Positions 10,194 through 23,770 of a stretch of DNA of 64,000 bases are shown in pieces. Below the pieces are notes generated by a model. That model was not told the origin of the DNA and searched no databases. It saw only the letters and a list, made by a program, of their open reading frames with translations. The stretch is from Cucumis sativus (Eukaryota; Streptophyta; Magnoliopsida; Cucurbitales; Cucurbitaceae). The DNA lies in the NCBI RefSeq assembly GCF_000004075.3, contig NC_026660.2:31003498-31067497 (forward strand), in the 5' to 3' direction. The first letter of the stretch is position 1, and each line of letters begins with the position of its first letter. A program made the translations under genes and the position numbers.

Positions 10194-13100
10194 ATGGCTT
10201 CTTCCCAGGTCGAATTTTCTTCCTCCTCCTCACCCTTTGGCTGCGTTCTCAGAGACCATAACCGTCGCCGGGAGCCCAGTGTCACCGCCACCCATGTTGC
10301 CCGTTTTCGCAACAATCTTAAGACTTTGGTTATGGATCGCCTCAATGATTGCATCACAATTACCCCAAATAAAAATCCCAACCCCGTTCTTGCTAATTTT
10401 CCAGTCACCAAAACCAACCACGACACCACCACCAAGCGCTCCGATGACTCTCAACAACACACTTCCACAAATGACCCACAAACACAAACCACTTCTACTC
10501 CCACTCCTCCTATTCCTGAAACAAGTTCTAACAAGAACCAAACCTCGAAGCTTGGAGCATCTTCTCTTGTCCAGATATGGGAGAAGAGGCTAAACGTTTC
10601 CTCCTCCAACATTGGTTTGAATGCGAATGCGAATGCGAACACGGCTGTTTGTTCGACCAAGCAAGAGACGGAGGCGGAGCAGGAGCAGGCGTGCTCGGTG
10701 GAAGCAGGGGATTTTGAGGACGAGAGGTACGATGCAGGGCCAGGGAGCGATGACGGGTTTGCAGATTGGCATTCGAGCAGAACAAGTTCCAGTTCTCCGC
10801 CGTGTTCCACTCAAAGCCAGAGTTCAGATGCTGGAGAAAGGGAGAGGGTGCGCGTGGTAGATATCATTCGGAGATTGACATTGACGGCTGCAAAGCCTCC
10901 ACATTCATCTTGGGTGGAAGATCACAACGATCAACCCAATGAATCCTCCTCCTTGCATCCCACTCTCATTCCCAGAGACCAAGTGGAGTCCAAGTGTCTA
11001 TCTCATATTTTATGCTCTCCACGGATTAGAGGACGTCAAGCCTTCGCCGATTTACTCTTGCAAATCGAGCGGGACAGACAAAGAGAGCTCGACATATTGG
11101 TAGAGCGTCGAGCTGTTTCAAAATTCCCCCAACGTGGTCGCATCCAGGTCCCCACTTTCTCTCCACTTTTTTCTTTTTTTTTTACATTAATATTATATGC
11201 ATTCATTCGTTTTCTTTGATCTTCTCCATTTTTAGTCATTCTTATCTAATCTATATCACATAAAAATGGAAAAAGAAAAGAAAATCAAAATGTAGATGCT
11301 TACAAATATTGGTTTATTTGGGGATGTGGGTTGCGAGGTGTTGCAGTCCCTACTTCGGCTTAAAATTTTGAAACGTGGAATGGCATTAGAAGACGAACAG
11401 AAGCGCCCACAATTTGTAATAACGCCTCGTGAGAATCATAGATCTTCTAACATCATGCATCTCAGGTATGAATTAATAATGAATTGACGCAATTTAATTG
11501 TGATCGCTGGTTCAATGTCTGTGTCAGAAATTTTGGCTTCATATGGCATACGTCTTGTAGGGAGAGATTCAGTGGAGTTGATAAGCATGGCGCAAAAAGC
11601 CCTCGAGGAGAGATGCTAAACAATGATGATGATGATAAAACCCAGTCAGACACAAATGCTAATACTCAGACTCATAGTCATACTCCTCATGTCATCAACA
11701 CTAATGAGAAAGATAAAGATAACGATAACCAACAAGTGGTTGGCATGCATAGCAACAACACAGACGACGATCAAATTCTTGGAGGTTTCAAAGAAGAGCA
11801 AATTGAAAAACAAGAACAAAAACAACAAAAACCAGATCAAGAATTAGAACCAGAACAAGGAGGAGAAGTAGATCTTCCAAGTTTAGAGGGTATTTGGCAA
11901 GATGGGTCTAAATTGAATTCGGATTCACAAGACTCAATGAATGGATGGGAAGCAGAATATCAGAGCGAGGCAGGAGAAGAGAGTTATGGTGCAGACTACG
12001 TGGGAACCAGTTACGACTGGTTTGCTGATATTTCTCGGCCTCGAAGTTATTGGGAGGATCGTAGGCAATCTTGGTATCAGCAAATGCTTGACTCTAACTC
12101 TGCCAACGATGAAATACGTCAACTTATTCAAAGGTATCCTATTCAGTCGCATCATCGTCTAGCTAAATGTTTACATGTAGATGGTATATTGAACTAACCA
12201 TGAATAATTGATACAGAAAAACTGTATCGAATTTTCTATCGAGTGACTTCCGTGAAAGAATGGACAAGTTGATGGTGACACGATTAGAGCGACAAACACA
12301 TCAAGAAGAAGAATACAATGAGGTGAAGGAAGATGATGATGTTGATGAAGAACTGTGGTGTTTCTCAGAAGGACACACTCAATCAAAGAGTAGTGATAAC
12401 GAAGAAGAAGACGACGATGACGAAAGAAGCTTGATCAGTGCTCAATATCACGAAGCAAGTGACTATTTGGATCAATCTGCATCGCCTTTGCAATTGGCAT
12501 CCCCGTCAATACTGAGCTCGTGGAGCTACGAGATGGGTGAAGATTCTAACAGAGGCACATCTATTTCTTCGCCCCAACCTTTACAACCTCAATTTTCCTC
12601 CAACAACAATCAACAACGCCCTTCCCTCGTGTCAGCAAGTCATCATCCTTCTATTGTAAGAAGCCTAGCTTAGTTACCTACCTAGCAATTACTTAAATAA
12701 AATTAATGAGTCGAAAAGTTGAGCTATTAATAAATTAATTGTAAAATGCAGGAAATGGAACTGATATACGATTTAAGAGGTCACATGGAGCAATTGTATC
12801 GGGAGATGTCGGAACTGAGAAAATCAATAAAATGTTGCATGGACATGCAACTCATGTTGCAACACTCAATCAAGCGCGTTCATGAAGTTGGAGGGAGGAA
12901 ATCCAAGAAAGACAAATCAAGAAAGCCCAAATGTTGTATTTGCTACAGCATGGAGATTGACTCGCTATTGTATAGGTAACTTTGTAATGATTAATATTTA
13001 TATATAGTGAGAAGAAGAAGAAATAATAATAATAACAACAACAATATTATGTATATGTATATTGATATTATTTTATTGTGGTGCATGCATGCAGATGTGG

Positions 13101-13218
13101 ACACATGTGTAGCTGTATGAAATGCGGAAAGGAATTGCAATGGAGAGGAGGAAAGTGTCCAGTTTGCAGATCTCCGATAGAGGACGTGGTGCAGGCTTCT
13201 TTTTCTACACGTTCATAG
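10194..13218 (+). CDS. C3HC4 RING-finger protein with long low-complexity region, 810 aa
   Basis: Exons 10194-11147, 11347-11465, 11561-12133, 12217-12655, 12752-12975 and 13095-13218 are in frame with GT-AG borders. The C-terminal RING (about residues 757-800) reads [10 protein letters not shown], then [11 protein letters not shown], then CPVCR. It is split by the last intron. Just before it, about residues 705-740, is a leucine/glutamate-rich stretch likely to form a coiled coil. The conserved N-terminal block [19 protein letters not shown] with a following Arg-rich helix and [15 protein letters not shown] recurs in plant RING E3 ligases of the Neuralized-like class. The middle is Asn/Asp/Gln/Ser-rich and presumably disordered. 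Expected role: E2 binding and ubiquitin transfer in the cytosol or nucleus; the substrate is unknown. The start is the first ATG after the AT-rich leader and gives [13 protein letters not shown]. Confidence 0.87.
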
Positions 13219-16200
13219 GAAAGGGATTAATAGAGAGCATATGGATATCGATGTACGAGTTCTTGCTTCAGAGGACCGTCTTCTTCGTTATACTTGTTAT
13301 TCCTGCCTTCCATTTTCACTTTATACTCTTACACACCCAACGTAACCAAACCATCCATATCCATAGCCATATCCATACTCATCCCATTTTCATAATTGGC
13401 TACAAAATAACCACCACACCCTTCCTCTTTAACCTCTTTCATCATCATCTCTCTTTCGGCTCTTCCTTTGTTTCACCTTTTCTTTTTCAATTTCTTTACT
13501 TCTAACTGCTTCATCATCTACATGCTTTTGTATCTAAACTGCACATAACATCTTAATTACCCTTACACATTTCACTGTAAATGATCTTCTACTTTCTAAT
13601 GTTTTCTCCTTTTCTACGTACATATGCATGCATCTTGTTTATGTATATGTTTTTTTAGGAGAAATATTGTAATACAACCCCATTTCAGTGAAACTCTTGT
13701 ACGCTCTCCCCACCCACTCTTCACTTATGGGAACAACTTTACTTTTTTGCATTTACCTTTTTAATGTTCTCATTTAATTTCTCTACGTTAGTTTAGGCCT
13801 CATCTACAAAATTTGTTTACATTACTTTCAATCTTAAATCGGATTTTTAAAACCAACAAGAGAAAATAACTTTTTTTTTCCCCTTCATTTATTATTTATT
13901 CTTAATTTAACCATGAATTTAAATGCCATGTAAATAACTGCAAATAGATGGTAAGAAAGCCAAAATAATTTTCAAAATAAAAAATCAAGTTGTTGGTTTT
14001 TTAAAAAGAAATTATTATTTATTATTATTAATTTGTTTTCTTCTTTTGAGTATAATAGATGTGGGGTTCCGAAGGAAGGGAAGCTTCTTGACCACTAACC
14101 AGGATTGGTAAAAGAAAAAGATCCTCTCAGTGAAGTCGAAAATTTTCAGTCGGAGATGGTGGGGATGGGGATTGCCATTTGGTTGTATTATATAGAGGAC
14201 TACTTAATAACTTTTTCAATTAATAAAGAAAATTTTGTTTTATATACTACACTACACTATAGATCGATAAAGTAAGGGTAACAATTTGTTGATTAAAAAT
14301 TTGTAGTAACACAAGGATATTTCATAAATTTCGAATACGGGTCTCTGTAGGTCCCGGACCCAGAATCCCTGTCCCTGTCTTCATTTGTCTGCGATAGGCC
14401 ACGAATGGGGAGTCATCACTCATCGCATTGCCAACCCTACCAGCCGTTTATCTATCTTCACGTGGCCACATTTCATTAGTCCACGTAGTTTTTTATTCCC
14501 TTCCTAAGCAAATAAATTTACTGAGCTCTTGATTTCCTTTTAACTTCGTAACCTACCTTGGAAAAAGCAACTTTCGAACTCCAACCACTCTCCGTCTTCT
14601 CGTCGGCATTTTCTCCCTCGTCCCATTAGCACTTGCATTTTTTCTTTCTGTAAAATTTCTTCCTTTTATTTCACTGGGCAGTTGAAATAAAGACACTCCT
14701 CCACCATTACTGCTCCTTTGGTTTCACTGCATTTTTCAAATATCGCTATTCATCGTTGTTCTCTTTCCTCTTTTCTTGTTGTTGATGGCTGAACCGTCTT
14801 ATTTATCTATTTTTCTCTAAACTTTGTTTCTCTTCCTCTTCTAACTTAGACTTGGTGGGTGGGTCGACTTGGAGCAGATTTAGGATAAACATACCCTAAG
14901 TATGTCTAATTTACCATATTTAAGAAACTAATTAACCTATGATTTGAAAGATGAAGATGCTGATGGACTTTGAGAGAAGACTCCAACAGTGGAAGTGGAA
15001 CGAGGGAGAAGACGTCGATAAAGAAGTTTTTTTTAAAAAAAAAAAAAACTTGAAACGGCCAAAAACAACACAAAATCAGTAAATTTATTTTATTAAAAAG
15101 AGAAATGAAAAACTAAAATGCTGCCCAATGAAATTTTGCCACGCTGCACCTAAGCTTTTCTCTTGGTAATTATATAGATAATTTATAACGTCACATCTAA
15201 ACAATTAATCTATTTAACTAACATACATTTTTACCATTAAGCTCCTGTGAATTTTAATATCTTATGTGTTAATCACAGAGAATGATCATCTAAAAAGGTA
15301 TTCTCTCTCTTTTCAATTGTGACCTTTGTAGTTTGTTCTTTTTTATTTTGTCCTAGTTTATTTCTTTGATTATGAACTTGATATAATATGTTCATCTCTT
15401 TCGATATTGTAATTTATTTTCTAAATTGTTAGATTCGTTGTGTTATTATTTGTTAATGTTCCACGATTAAAATAAAGAGCGTTAGATTACAGTATAATTT
15501 TTTTAAATACAGCATAATTCAAGTCTAACTCTTATTTTCTATGAATAATATGCATCTTATAGTTTAATGTTGTCTTATATTTGTTTCTAATAGATTTTTC
15601 TATATCTAGATTTAAATGTTGTTTATATTTAAATATTATTCATGAAAATATTAGTGGTTACAATTACTATAAACTAAGGACGTAGTTAGGTGGGACGGGA
15701 CCCACTAGCTCTCTGTTTACAAGTCACAACTCTCTTTTAGCATATTTTAGCATATTGAAAAAGGATAAATTTTAAAAGAAGGAAATCTATGTGATGTTAG
15801 TAATTTTTTAAAAAATGAAGCTTTTTTTTCTTTTTACCATGTAAGAAAAATGAGGTGGATGGAATTAGGTACACTTTATCACCATAAAAAGAACTTTAAT
15901 GCAAGGACTTGGAACCATCCTTTGTGTAATCCAAATTATAACCCGTAATAAAAATTTGTCATGCTACCACATTTATTTTTTTATATATGAAAATAGATTG
16001 CATCTCATCGTTATTCGTGAATTTATATTTTAGGTATGCTTCTAACTTCATCCATTTGCTATCTAAAATTTTATAATTTAATAAATTTAAACTTTCATTA
16101 ACTAGTCGTATTTCGTAACTAGTCTATTTTCATTCATTTAAAATGTTTAAATTCACATGCTAAAACGTCGCTATTTTCATTATTTAAAAGGTTCAAATTC

Positions 16201-17219
16201 ACAAGCTAAAAAGGCCGTTTGATTGCTTGTTGTTTTACTTTGTCTAAAAATTACCTTTATTTTAAAAATATATATATATATATGAGGAAAAAAATAGAAA
16301 GAAATATGTACAATGGTGACCCAACAGCTCTATGAAAAAAAACTATAGAATATTAAACAGTTTGGAATGAAAGCAGCCAAAGTAGATGGATGTGAACCAC
16401 TCCTCTTTCTTTTTAAAATGTTTATTGGAATGTAGTTATTCATTAATTCTTACGTCAAACACCATCCACCCATTGCATTCTATCGTTAGTTATTGTGTAA
16501 ACCAAATGAAATGAATATCTCCGACCAAGTATATATATGTAAATAGTAATTATATATACCATCTTTATTGAAATTAATATTCGAATTTCTGTCTTATTTC
16601 TTTTTATGAAAGAAACAAAATCAATACTACAACGTATTTGAATAATTCTTTGATTTTTTTAGTTTTAGTTTTTGAAAGTTAAAAAGTTATTAAGAGTATT
16701 GTTATTGATCATTTTTATCACTTTCTGAGGGGATTTTAAAATTTCAAGATAAGTCTGTTGAACAATCCAAACTCTTTTGTGGCTATTTTAATCAAAAGCA
16801 TCTCTATCCCCTCTCCTCATCTATTTTAGATGCCAATTTAGGGTTCAACCCCTTTTATTTGTGAAAAAGCTTCCTTTCAAGGCGTGAATTGTTATCTTTA
16901 GGCTTGAGATATAGGTTGGGGATGAAAAATCTGTTAGTTTTTTTTTTAAAGTATGCATGAATGTCGAGAAATTTCACTTTCAAACCAATATTATCAATAC
17001 TCAAGCTTTCAAGAAATATTGACTCGTAAGGAAATTGGAATTTATTGAAGTTGGAAGTGAATCCATTACAAGAAGATATAAAACAAATCTTTAAAATACA
17101 TGCCAACAAAAGAAAAAAAAATTGACAAATGGTGTTGACATTTTGACAAAAAAGAAATATTATATCGTCAAAAGCGTTATAGACTCATCCTTAACTTTAA
17201 AGTAAAAGCAATCTCGTCT
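13219..17219. other. Long AT-rich intergenic region
   Basis: This holds the 3' UTR of the RING gene, then about 3.5 kb of AT-rich spacer with poly-T and poly-A runs. Examined on both strands, it shows no frame with recognisable domains. The 127-aa frame overlapping the RING stop is read in a different phase from the gene and is not credible. Confidence 0.55.
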
Positions 17220-18122
17220 GATATCAGATGATCATAAGAATCCACTTGCAAGTTTATTTGGAATCTCTCACTGCCAAGAAAAATTAAAATATTTTGCTGG
17301 AGAGCTATTCACAACATAATTCCTATTAATCTTAACTTGCATAGGAGAGACATAAATATTGATTCTACATGCTCAGTGTGTCACTCAGCTCCGTAATCTA
17401 CCGATCACTCTTTAATCTCTTTGCAATTGCACAAAACTAATATGGAATAAGACATGAAATCTCTCCTTGTATAAGAAATTTTTCAAGACAATTCCAGAGA
17501 TAGATGGTAAACATTATGTTTATCATCTGTCAACATTTTTGCTATAATGTGTTGGGCAGTATGGAATGCTATAAACAATTCCCAAATTGGAAATCTAGTT
17601 GCTGACTTTTCAATTCGTGAGAAATGGATTATAAATACTAGGAAGAATTTTTAAAAGCAAGCTCAAAGAAGAAGAGAACTCCATCGGGTGAAATCAATAT
17701 AAGTATGACAATACTCTTTAATGGGAGAAGCTACCTCCAAGTTTTCTCAAAGTAAACATTGATGTTGCTTCTTGGATTAACGATTTACCCTCAATTGCAC
17801 TGAGTGCAACAGTTATAGGTTCGAGCGAGATTGTCTTAGGAGCTTCATGCCATTAATTAACTCCAGCTTCGGTCCACCATTGTCTGAAATTTTGGCAATC
17901 CGAGAAGGTGCTTAAGTTGCAAAATTGTTTCAATGCCCTAATTTGATTACATACGAGCAATTAGGCTTATCAATGAGGAAGATGAGAGATTCCTTAACTG
18001 TGATTGTTGGATTGAAGAAATCAAAGAATTGGTAAAGAATTTATAGACCTACATCTTTAGTTTTTGTTGTCGAGAATGCAATGTTGTTATGGATAAAATA
18101 GCCAGAAAAAAAAGAAAAAAAA
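17220..18122 (+). mobile_element. LINE (non-LTR) ORF2 3' remnant: zf-RVT and RNase H regions
   Basis: Translating piecewise gives the hallmarks of the plant LINE C-terminus. First comes a zf-RVT-like stretch (KFIWNLSLPRKIKIFCWRA, about 17245-17305). Then CWAVWNAINNS (about 17549-17581). Then an RNase H-like part with KVNIDVASWINDLPSIALSA and, further on, a serine/aspartate-rich acidic segment with EIKELVK. Stops and frameshifts break every frame. It ends with an A-rich tail around 18105-18122, as expected of a 3' end made by target-primed reverse transcription. Confidence 0.68.
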
Positions 18123-19738
18123 AGTGCGAGAAGGTGTGATGTGAATGAGATTTGGGTTGTTTAAAAAATTTACCAAATAGTTTTAATAAACTTTTTTATT
18201 TTGTACATTAAGAAACGTGAAATTAAATAAAAATGTTATCGCCTGACACTTGAATAATATGTGCATAATATAAAATTGAATATTAATGAAGTAAAATGGG
18301 AGTGAATGTGGTAAAAACAGAGATTGGAGATTTGGGTTGTCTTGTCTTTACTTTCCCATTGCCCATTTTATAATAAAATTATAGAATACAATATGATAAT
18401 AATAGTTTGAAAAGTTGGAAGACTGTCAATGATTAGGCATTCTATAGGCCTAATTGTTTATAATTACTGGTTTGAAAAAGAATCGCATTCCGCTAGGCTG
18501 TATTGAAGAATATAAAATGTGTGGCATATTAGAGGAATATGTAGCGGCTCATTTCTTGGGGAGATGGAGACGAAGGTCTATCAGGTCATGGATGTTTGAA
18601 ATGAGGAGGAAAATGGATGGGGGTGGTAGAGTTAGAAGAGGCCTGATTTGATAATTGAAAAAGAAAAAAAAAACATAAAAAACAATACTCTGGAGTTCTT
18701 ACCAAAAGAAAGAAAAAAAAAAAAGAAAAAAAAGGAAAGAAAGCACCGACGACGGAAATCAATCCTAGAGGGGCATGTAGTGGGAAAATGAAAGAGAGAG
18801 AGGCCACGCGTTAAGTAGAGGTTCCTCTGCCGCTACAGATTCAGATTTACAGCACAGGATTGGCTGTGGGGAGGGCCCAACTCTGAACCCCAATGACATT
18901 GACACCCCTTAAATCACCCCGCCACCGAATCATTCTATTCCCATTTTTGCACTTCACACCCTCCATCTCTCATCATATTTTCAATTAGGTCCTCTTTTAA
19001 CTTTAATACTACTACTATTTATTATTCACTTTACCCATCATCGTTTCATTCATTGCTGCACTCAAGAAGATGCAACGTGATCATATTTGATGTCGGTAAT
19101 TTTAATTTTTAAATGAAATGATTGGGTACTGAGGTAGGATAAGTAAGGTTAGGGTATTAATATGTATGGTATGGTATGGTATGGTATGGTATGGTTGAGA
19201 GGTGAATGAAATTAGGAAATGACCAAATCTGGGCGGGATTGAGGCGGAGATTAATGAAGGGTAATTAAAATTAATAATGACTAAATTCCATTTTACAGCC
19301 CTTTGCCATTATGGCTTTTGCCTTTTACCTTTGCCTTTTCCAACAACACAACAATTCCAAGTCCATTTTATTTTATTTTTTAATTTTTTCCTTTTTACTT
19401 TTTCAACATTCTCTTTCTTTCTAACACTCTAGCGGCGTCAGGGAAAGAGACGGAAGGGTTTCGGTTGTCTCCCTCCCCCTTCCAAACCCACAAAACAAAA
19501 AACAAAAGGCCAACATTTAATTAGTATCAATAATAAAACCCCAAGCCAACGGCTCAACCAAACCCCCCCTCTCTCTCGATTTGCTTTCCTTTTACAGATC
19601 ACATCATATTCAATAATATGGCATCTAAAGCCTCCCCCAGTCTAGTATAGTCTCTCCCCCATCTCCTCCTTCCTTCCTTTGCTTCCCCAAACCCAAACCC
19701 TCCACTGGATTCCCTTCCCTTCCATCAGATCAGAAATC
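18123..19738. other. Intergenic region and presumed promoter/5' UTR of the GALS gene
   Basis: AT-rich, with A-rich tracts at 18660-18740 and a pyrimidine-rich leader (about 19560-19735) typical of a plant 5' UTR. It includes the ATGGT microsatellite. No further gene is recognised. The short frames here have no family resemblance. Confidence 0.45.
19166..19195 (+). repeat. (ATGGT)6 microsatellite
   Basis: Six perfect tandem copies of ATGGT, about 550 bp upstream of the GALS start codon. Confidence 0.95.
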
Positions 19739-21344
19739 ATGGCCAAAGACCGAGAAAGGAGGATGTATGTGGGAGTTATTTTTAACTATGCTGCAGAGCT
19801 GAAGCTTTTCCTTTCCGCTCTCCTCCTCCTCTGTGCCCTCGCTACTCTCCTCCAGTTCCTTCCTTCTCGTTTCACCCTCTCCATCTCCGATCTCCGTTCC
19901 TGCTCCGCCACTCAAGATTCCCCTTCTTCTGCTCTCTCAGCAACACTCCATTCTTCGACACCCACCCCCACACCCACTCCTTCCCCCTCCCCCTACCTCC
20001 CCACAGATCAGCTTCTTCCCAATGGCGTACTCAGGCGCTCTTTTCACCCTTACGGTGCCGCCGCTTACAACTTCATCACCATGGGTGCTTACAGAGGCGG
20101 CCTCCAAAACTTTGCCATTGTCGGTTTAGCCTCCAAGCCTCTTCACGTCTTTGGACATCCCACCTACCAATGCCAGTGGATTCCTCGCCTCCAGCCCTCC
20201 AACCCCATTAACGCCTCTGCCTTCAAGATCCTTCCCGATTGGGGCTATGGTCGTGTGTACACCGTCGTCGTCGTCAATTGCACTTTCTCTCACCCTGTTA
20301 ATGCCGACAACCAGGGTGGAAAATTACTCCTTTATGCTTCCACTTCCGGTGGCGGCGACCGCAACTTCAACCTGACCGACACCATTGAAGTGCTAACAGA
20401 AAGTCCCGGAGGAATGAACGCTTCCCTTTTCACATCTAGGCCCAAATACGATTATCTGTACTGTGGGTCTTCTCTGTACGGGAACTTGAGCCCCCAGAGG
20501 GTGAGAGAGTGGCTGGCGTACCATATAAGGCTGTTCGGGGTGAGATCTCATTTCGTAATACACGATGCGGGTGGGGTTCACGAGGAGGTGCTCCAAGTTT
20601 TGAAGCCATGGATGGAGTTGGGTTATGTGACATTGCAGGACATCAGGGAGGAGGAGAGGTTCGATGGATACTATCACAACCAATTCATGGTGGTGAATGA
20701 CTGTTTGCATCGGTACAAGTTTATGGCTAGGTGGATGTTCTTTTTCGATATTGATGAGTTTATCTACGTACCGCCGAAGAACACCATAAAATCGGTTCTG
20801 GATTCGCTATCAGAATACTCCCAGTTTACAATTGAGCAGATGCCTATGAACAGCAAGACGTGTCTGACTGAAGATGCGGGGAGAACGTACAGGTATTTGA
20901 ATTGAATTGAATAGATTTTGATTTGATAGAACTAAGTTGGATATGTATAGGAGATTAGAGATGGAATAATGAATATTAATGTTGGGTTTGGGTTGCAGGA
21001 AGTGGGGGTTTGAGAAGTTGGTGTACAAGGATGTGAAGAGGGGAATAAGGAGAGACCGAAAGTACGCAGTGCAGCCGCGGAGGGTGTATGCGACGGGGGT
21101 GCACATGTCGGAGAATGTAGATGGGAAGACCACACACAAAACGGAGGGCATCATCAAATACTTCCACTACCATGGCACCATTGCCCAGCGAAGGGAGCCC
21201 TGTCGCACTCTCTCCAATCTAACACAGTTCAATCTTGAAGATACCCCATTTCTCATGGACACCACTATGAGGCTGGTCGCTCCTGCAGTCAAGAGGTTCG
21301 AGCTCAAAATGATCGGAACCAGGTTACAGTCCACGCGCCAATAA
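19739..21344 (+). CDS. GALS: Galactan beta-1,4-galactosyltransferase (GT92, DUF23), 499 aa
   Basis: Exons 19739-20892 and 20999-21344 join in phase 2 to give 499 aa. The start MAKDRERRMYVGV is preferred over an in-frame codon 60 bp upstream because GALS proteins begin MAK and the membrane anchor then sits at the expected depth. A single signal-anchor helix (about residues 20-43, LKLFLSALLLLCALATLLQF) is followed by a Pro/Ser/Thr-rich stem with a PTPTPSPSP run. The catalytic GT92 domain follows, with FFDIDEFIYVP containing the D337-x-D339 metal/UDP-sugar site. Known GALS enzymes add galactose from UDP-galactose to beta-1,4-galactan side chains of rhamnogalacturonan I in the Golgi. The two-exon structure, length and motif fit that family well. 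Which paralogue (GALS1, 2 or 3) cannot be told here. Confidence 0.93.
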
Positions 21345-23770
21345 TAAAAAACCAAAACTACATATTCATTCTCCTAAATTCTGCTTTTTTTTTTTTTTTT
21401 CTTCTTTCTCTTCATTGTTATAAAACTCACTCCGTCTATATACTATAAATATTTTATTTGATTAGAAGAGGGAGGGGGGGATTGGGTTTTTTTCTTTTTC
21501 TTTTTTAATTTTGTTAGGAACTTGTTGTAATTATTTTATTTACACTTTTTCTTTTGTGCTTATATTATTATTACATTTTTACATGAGAAAATAAGAAACA
21601 CAATTTATGGCCCGTGCTTTTGTTTCCCAATATTTAATTATTATACATTAGATCGAGGAGGCCGTGTCGGCAAGGAAATTTCCGGAAGGACCTCCATTTC
21701 CTTCTGCCATCTAATGGGGCGTTGCATTAGAAATTCAATTATTTTTATTTGTGGTCCACAAAGTTGGGATTGTTTAATCATGGATTTAATTTTAGTTATT
21801 TAAAGTAGGCAAAGTTTTAGGGTTTCGAATAATTACACTACTAATGGCTTTATAAATAATAATTGAATGTGAGAGTTTTTGTTATGTTATGTCACTATCA
21901 TAAAACTCAAAAATGGGTGTACCTCACTCACATGCGATGTGGAATATTTTTATTTTGTTTTTATTTTTTTATTTATTAATTTACGAATGTCTTTGGAATC
22001 CGAGGTTACACTTTCTTCTTTCGTTTATTATTATAATAAAATCTTTGTATTTCCCAGCTCAATTCCCATTTCGCATCCTCTTAACTTTCTTCTTCTATTA
22101 TTCTTTTCAAAAAACAATCTCCTTGTGTTATGAATTCTATAGCTATTCTGATTTTGGAGGCTCTGCTCCATTTGGCTTGCATAATTTACCATATGTTTTA
22201 CAATTAATATATGTTCTACAGACCATATGCATTCTGTCTTTTAAAAGTATTAGATTTTCCAAAAATTTGGATTCTCTCATTCTCTCTCACATCGATCTAT
22301 TTATAGAGTCATCTCACATCGATCTATTTATAGAGTCATCTCACATCGATCTATTCACTTTTATGATAAAAATGTGCATTATCATAGTTGGCCATTTTAT
22401 GTTTTCAATTTCACATATCAATTTTTTTAATTAGTTCCAAATTCAATTATTTGCATTTTTCATCATCAATTTACTAATTGAGGTAGGAATTTGTGATTGG
22501 TCTCAAAATTTCCTATTCAAATTTTACAAACTTTGAAAATAATTTTTTTTATATATATTTTCTTTGTATTTCGAATTTGAATTTTAAAATTTAAAATGCA
22601 TAAACTGTATTAAATAAATATAAAAACATTTAGAACTAGAGTTATTTTCAAATATAGCAAAGTGAATTCAAATATTTGCAAAATTTTAAATTATATTATT
22701 GTTGAGATATTGTGTGTCAATACCACGTTAGAAATCTTTACTTTTCAAGCTGTAGTTTTGGTGCTTTATGAATTCAGTGACTAATCTATTTCTCGAACAA
22801 TATTACATTACGACAATGATGGGAGTAAATCCCATGAACTAGAATTTGGTCTCGGGTAATGAGTTAGTAATTCCTAAGCTCTACTTAGTTTGGCCTACTA
22901 GGTTAAGTAGTAGCATTCCAGGTGTCTGCGAGAGTAAAGGATTAAGGATCACATTGCTCGAGGAAGAGAAGTGGTCTTTGTAGATAAGGAACACACGAAG
23001 TAATGTAGCAAATATGGCAAGAATAGTCCCAACGGATACCTAAGATGTTGTAATGTCGGGTATACAAACACTAATGAATTTAGCATAGGATCATGCCCCC
23101 CTCAATTACATGCTCTTTACCTTACATATATATAAACTTTTTTAATATCAATATCAAAAGTTAGCCTACTAAAAAATCGCTTTCTAACCCCTATATATCC
23201 CAATTTAAGCCCCCGTTAATAAAATCTCTAAATCCATTAAGCACCTTCTTTCATAATCAAACACAACTTCACTCTCTCTTAATTTCTCCATTCTCTCTAC
23301 ATTTGTATTGGTTGTCCTTTAAATTACCTAATCCAATTACTTCAACGCTCTAAGTATTTTCACTTCATTTTCTCTCTTTAAATCTTTATTTTGTGTTGTT
23401 TCTTTGAATTAAGTTTTTGTATTAAGTCTGATTAAAAAATTTAGACATGAAATAGAGTGTAAATCGAAGTAGTTTATTTTAGAAAGAAGGAAAAAAAAAG
23501 AGTGAAGAGAAAAATTAAATCATTAAATCTCTTGAGCAAAAGGGAATCTCAACAACAGGAATAAAGTAACAGTGGATGCCCCGAGGTGTGTCCTTCGTTT
23601 AACAAACTTTGATTTGAAGATTTGGAAAAAGAAACGAACATCACAACACAGGCACTCGTTGTGCATTCATAAGGGGCAATTTTAACCAAGTTGGTATTTG
23701 GTTGGCGCCACTTGGCCACATTTTTGAAGCAGAAGAAAGAGATGAAGGTGGATGGAGGGAGTGAATTAAG
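21345..23770. other. AT-rich intergenic region between convergent genes
   Basis: The GALS 3' UTR lies at the left and the 3' end of the 242-aa gene at the right. The space between is strongly AT-rich with poly-T tracts. The 173-aa frame at 21913-22434 is Phe/Ile/Ser-rich low-complexity translation and not a credible gene. Nothing else is recognised apart from the 27-bp tandem repeat. Confidence 0.5.
22284..22357 (+). repeat. 27-bp tandem repeat, about 2.7 copies
   Basis: The unit ctcacatcgatctatttatag plus agtcat occurs at about 22285, 22312 and 22339; the last copy is truncated after gatctatt. Near-perfect. Confidence 0.88.

Noticed and set aside
13122..13505. 127-aa frame over the RING last exon
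   Set aside because: It is out of phase with the RING cysteines, which the joined exon 5-6 frame explains fully.
21913..22434. 173-aa plus-strand reading frame
   Set aside because: It is Phe/Ile/Leu-rich translation of T-rich DNA and includes the 27-bp tandem repeat as repeated peptide; there is no conserved motif.
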